From positions 1 through 8,761 of the forward strand of contig JADGCM010000069.1 in assembly GCA_015228995.1 (NCBI GenBank): 8,761 bases of DNA. Direction: 5' to 3'. Numbering within the stretch: position 1 is the stretch's first letter; each line of letters begins with the position of its first letter. The translations under genes were made by a program, and so were the position numbers. The notes beneath the pieces were generated by a model that worked only from the letters and a program-made list of their open reading frames with translations, was not told the origin of the DNA and ran no database searches. Positions 5,292 to 8,761 of the stretch are shown here, one piece after another. The stretch comes from Magnetococcales bacterium. Its GTDB lineage: Bacteria > Pseudomonadota > Magnetococcia > Magnetococcales > JADGCH01.

Positions 5292-8200
5292 GTGGCCCCA
5301 GAAGCACCCCCTACCCCGTCGGTTTTGAAACAAGCGTGGCAACAGTGGCAGCAGTTAGCGGCGGCAGCAACACGCTGCATGGCCCGTGATCGGGCTGCCA
5401 TTGATCGGCGATTGCGTTTGGTACGCCAGCAATTACAGAGCCAGCCAGCGCGTGGCCTGGTGTTGCTACGTGAGGCCCTCCCCGCCATAGAGCAATCCCA
5501 CCATGAATATGCCGCCCGTCAGGCCAGCGTGCCGACGTTGCACTACCCAGAGTCGTTGCCAATTGTACAGGCGCGGTCGGAAATCGCCGCTCTACTGAGC
5601 CAACATCCGGTAGTCATTCTCTGCGGTGAAACGGGCTCCGGTAAGACGACCCAAATTCCAAAATTATGTCTTGAGTTGGGACGCGGCCGTGCGGGCATGA
5701 TCGGTCTGACCCAGCCACGCCGCATTGCCGCCCGCGCCATCGCCGATTTTCTGGCCCGTGATTTACAACCAGAAAACACCACTGGCCCCCTAGTCGGCCA
5801 TAAAATACGTTTTAGTGACCACTCGGCGCCAACAACTCTCATCAAGGTGATGACCGATGGCATCTTGCTGGCCGAGACCCTCTCGGATCGTCTATTGCTG
5901 AACTACGATACCCTGATCATCGACGAAGCACACGAACGCAGTCTTAATATCGACTTTTTGCTCGGTTATCTGCAACAGATCCGGGGACACCGTCGTGACC
6001 TGAAGCTGGTGATCAGCTCGGCGACGCTTGATGCCGAAAAATTAGCGGGCCACTTTGAGGGAGCCCCCATTCTCAACGTCTCCGGTCGTATCTATCCCGT
6101 TGAGGTTCGTTATCGTCCCCCACAACAACTGGCAACCATAGCAACCGACACCACCGATCTGGACCCAGAGCAGTTACGCGAACAAACTTTATTGGCGGCG
6201 GTCGATGAACTATGCGCCGCAGGCAGCGGTGATGTCTTGATTTTTCTGCCCGGTGAACGTGAAATTCGTGAGACCGCCGAGGCACTCCGCAAACACCACC
6301 CCCCCGGGGTCATCATTTTGCCTCTATATGCCCGATTATCGACCGCAGATCAACAGCGCATCTTTCAGCCCGCCGCCAAACGGCGTCTCATTCTCGCGAC
6401 CAACATTGCCGAAACCTCCATCACCGTACCCGGTATCCGCTATGTGGTCGATAGTGGGCTGGCACGGATCAGCCGCTATAGTGGCCGCAGTCAGATCCAA
6501 CGATTACCGATCGAAAAAATCTCTCGCTCATCAGCCGATCAGCGTAAAGGGCGCTGTGGCCGCCTCTCCGATGGCATCTGCATCCGTCTTTACAGCGAAG
6601 AGGATTATCTGGATCGTCCCGCCTTTACCGATCCAGAAATTTTGCGTTCCTCATTGGCAGCGGTTATTCTGCGTATGAAAGTGCTACGTTTAGGCACAAT
6701 TGAGCAGTTTCCGTTCCTGGATGCCCCGCCGCCATCAGCGGTACGTGATGGCGAACGGCTGTTGCAAGAGTTAGGAGCACTGGATGAGGAGAACCAACTG
6801 ACTGCTATGGGTAGCCAATTGGCCGCCTTGCCACTCGATCCACGCATCGGTCGGATGTTGCTCGCCGCCCGTAGCCACGACTGCGTCACCGAATTATTGG
6901 TCATCAGCGCTGCTCTGGATCTGCAAGACCCGCGCGAGCGGCCAGCCGAGAAACGCCAACAGGCGGACCAGCTCCATCGCCGTTTTCTCGACCCACGCTC
7001 CGATTTTGTCGCTTGGTTAACGCTGTGGCAATTCATCAGCGACGGCCGCCGCAATGCCAAATCGAAGAATAAATTCCGTACTTTCCTCCGGGACAATTTT
7101 CTATCGCTAAGCCGGGTGCGTGAATGGGGAGATGTGCACGAACAGCTCAGCCGCCAAGTACGCGAAATGGGCTTTAAGCTCAACCCCACCCCCGCCGACT
7201 ACGCCACCCTGCATCAGGCCATTTTAACCGGATTGTTGGGACATATCGGGGTCAGACAGGAAAAACGCGACTATCTTGCGGTGCGTAACAACCGTTTTGT
7301 CTTGGCCTCTGGTTCCGGGCTCTACCCAAAACCGCCTGAGTGGGTCATGGCCTCTGAACTGGTACTGACCACCCGGCTGCAAGCGCGTGGTTGTGCCGCC
7401 ATCGAAGCCGCTTGGATTGAAGTCGCTGCGGGCCCTTTGTGCCGCAAAGTGTGGTCCGATCCCTATTGGGACAGCAAGCGCGGCCAGAGCATGGTCCACG
7501 AACGGGTGATCCTCTATGGATTGACTCTGGTCCCAGACCGTCGCGTTCATTACGGCCCCATCAATCCGATTCTGGCCCGAGACATCCTGATTCGCGCTGG
7601 CTTGGTGGCTGGGGCCTGGCGACTGCCCTTGCCCCCTTTTCTGACCCACAACCAACAATTAATCATTGAAGTGCGTGATCTGGAACACAAGATACGGCGC
7701 CGTGATTTATTGGTCGATGATGAAGCCTTAGTGGCCTTTTACGATGAGCGTCTACCCGCTGATATTACCACGGCACAACAGCTGGATCAGTGGCGGCGGC
7801 GGGCGGAACGGCGCCAACCACGGCTACTGTATTTCAGTCGCGAATTTCTATTACGGCAGGCGGCCGATAGTTCCCTCAACCATTACCCGGGGCATCTGAT
7901 CATCGGCCAGGATCATTACCCACTCGAATACCACTTCAATCCCGGACAAGGGGACGATGGCATCAGCGTCCGTATGCCTCTAGCACTGCTCAACCGCGCC
8001 AACGCCAATCGGTTCGATTGGCTGGTCCCTGGCATGCTGCGTCAGAAGGTGACCGCCCTGTTTAGAACACTGCCCCAATCCGAACGACGCAAATTGGTGC
8101 CGCTGCCCGACATGGTTGAACACTGTTTGCAACACATTGTCGCCGATGATCGACCATTAGTGACCGCTTTGGACGACTGTCTCAGACAAACTCGCGACAT

Positions 8201-8761
8201 CACCATTGCCGCCAGTGCTTGGCAACCGCAGCTGTTGCCCGAACATCTCACCATGAATTTTAAGGTGATCGATGAAGATCGCGATAGCAGTCGGGAACCC
8301 CAGATATTGGCCCAAGGGCGCGACTTAGAGGCGCTTCGACAACAGTTTGGCGACCAGGCCCGGGAGCGCTTTGCCCAATTGGCCCGCCATCAATTTGAAC
8401 AACACCATCTGCGCCATTGGAATTTTGGTTTGCTCCCCACCAAGGTTCCCCTAACGGCGGCAGGCCGCACCATTGATGGCTACCCAGCACTGCGCGACGA
8501 TGGTGATAGCGTCTCGCTGCTGTTACTGGCATCCGAACAAGAAGCTGCCCAGATGATGCCAACCGGACTGCGCCGTCTGTTCCTGCTCAATCTGGTGCAA
8601 CCGATGCGGCAATGGCAAAAATGGCTGCCCATCACCCCCATTATGTGCCAGGATTATTTACCGCTGGGGCGTTGTGATAATTTGCGTCGTGAGTTATTGC
8701 TGTTGCTGGTAGAACGGAACTTTGTTGGCGATGAACCACTGACGATCCAATCGGAAAGCGT
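5292..8761 (+). CDS. hrpA: ATP-dependent RNA helicase HrpA (3' end beyond window)
   Basis: The frame is open from 5277 to the right edge, giving at least 1156 residues of a protein that is about 1300 residues in E. coli. HrpA is a 3'-to-5' DEAH-box RNA helicase; work in E. coli links it to rescue of stalled or collided ribosomes. Numbering from GTG 5292, the motifs are: I GETGSGKT 112-119, Ia TQPRR 140-144, Ib TDG 188-190, II DEAH 211-214, III SAT 243-245, V TNIAETSIT 370-378 and VI QRKGRCGR 417-424. The HA2/ratchet and OB-fold regions follow, then the long C-terminal DUF3418-type region specific to HrpA. An in-frame stop at 5274-5276 limits the start to TTG 5277 (overlapping the phaR TGA), GTG 5292 or ATG 5379. 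The segment RDRAAIDRRL after ATG 5379 aligns with residues about 20-30 of E. coli HrpA, so an upstream start is preferred. No clear Shine-Dalgarno precedes it; coupling to phaR translation is likely. Confidence 0.95.
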   Translation, partial: MAPEAPPTPSVLKQAWQQWQQLAAAATRCMARDRAAIDRRLRLVRQQLQSQPARGLVLLREALPAIEQSHHEYAARQASVPTLHYPESLPIVQARSEIAALLSQHPVVILCGETGSGKTTQIPKLCLELGRGRAGMIGLTQPRRIAARAIADFLARDLQPENTTGPLVGHKIRFSDHSAPTTLIKVMTDGILLAETLSDRLLLNYDTLIIDEAHERSLNIDFLLGYLQQIRGHRRDLKLVISSATLDAEKLAGHFEGAPILNVSGRIYPVEVRYRPPQQLATIATDTTDLDPEQLREQTLLAAVDELCAAGSGDVLIFLPGEREIRETAEALRKHHPPGVIILPLYARLSTADQQRIFQPAAKRRLILATNIAETSITVPGIRYVVDSGLARISRYSGRSQIQRLPIEKISRSSADQRKGRCGRLSDGICIRLYSEEDYLDRPAFTDPEILRSSLAAVILRMKVLRLGTIEQFPFLDAPPPSAVRDGERLLQELGALDEENQLTAMGSQLAALPLDPRIGRMLLAARSHDCVTELLVISAALDLQDPRERPAEKRQQADQLHRRFLDPRSDFVAWLTLWQFISDGRRNAKSKNKFRTFLRDNFLSLSRVREWGDVHEQLSRQVREMGFKLNPTPADYATLHQAILTGLLGHIGVRQEKRDYLAVRNNRFVLASGSGLYPKPPEWVMASELVLTTRLQARGCAAIEAAWIEVAAGPLCRKVWSDPYWDSKRGQSMVHERVILYGLTLVPDRRVHYGPINPILARDILIRAGLVAGAWRLPLPPFLTHNQQLIIEVRDLEHKIRRRDLLVDDEALVAFYDERLPADITTAQQLDQWRRRAERRQPRLLYFSREFLLRQAADSSLNHYPGHLIIGQDHYPLEYHFNPGQGDDGISVRMPLALLNRANANRFDWLVPGMLRQKVTALFRTLPQSERRKLVPLPDMVEHCLQHIVADDRPLVTALDDCLRQTRDITIAASAWQPQLLPEHLTMNFKVIDEDRDSSREPQILAQGRDLEALRQQFGDQARERFAQLARHQFEQHHLRHWNFGLLPTKVPLTAAGRTIDGYPALRDDGDSVSLLLLASEQEAAQMMPTGLRRLFLLNLVQPMRQWQKWLPITPIMCQDYLPLGRCDNLRRELLLLLVERNFVGDEPLTIQSES

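Noticed and set aside
6605..7189. 194-codon minus-strand ORF inside hrpA
   Set aside because: It is antisense to the conserved helicase region, with an Arg/Ser-rich composition typical of the opposite strand of a real gene and no family resemblance.

Overview
This window is an 8.76 kb stretch of ordinary chromosomal housekeeping and storage-metabolism DNA from a member of the Pseudomonadota. A gamma- or betaproteobacterium is the best guess, because the proteins closely resemble Escherichia coli AmtB and HrpA and the PhaA, PhaB and PhaR of PHB accumulators. GC content looks moderate to high. The species cannot be named from the sequence. I see no CRISPR array, tRNA, rRNA, prophage or transposase gene.

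Layout. (1) 1-916, minus strand: the N-terminal 305 residues of a membrane sensor, probably a methyl-accepting chemotaxis transducer, with a PilJ-type periplasmic domain and a HAMP linker. It runs off the left edge. (2) 917-1229: a divergent intergenic region with a possible promoter for the sensor and the first copy of a GC-rich palindromic repeat of about 100 bp. (3) 1230-2540, plus strand: amtB, an ammonium channel with all key pore residues and the C-terminal GlnK-docking tail, but no glnK beside it. (4) 2631-3809, 3850-4593 and 4771-5280, plus strand: phaA (beta-ketothiolase), phaB (acetoacetyl-CoA reductase) and phaR (PHB-responsive repressor). The second repeat copy sits between phaB and phaR and reads in frame into phaR. 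(5) 5292 to the right edge, plus strand: hrpA, a large DEAH-box RNA helicase, beginning within a few bases of the phaR stop and truncated by the window end.

How they fit together. PhaA condenses two acetyl-CoA to acetoacetyl-CoA. PhaB reduces this to (R)-3-hydroxybutyryl-CoA, the monomer for polyhydroxybutyrate. PhaR senses the polymer and represses granule-associated genes. The synthase (phaC or phaCE) and phasin genes are not here. AmtB upstream brings in ammonium; nitrogen shortage is a usual trigger of PHB storage, so the adjacency is physiologically sensible, but co-regulation is only inferred. hrpA may be co-transcribed with phaR purely through gene packing.

The hunt gave no convincing new system. 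The most notable points are the two same-orientation palindromic repeats, one of which creates an ambiguous phaR start, the non-ATG starts of phaR and hrpA, the orphan amtB, and a run of three different stop codons ending phaB.
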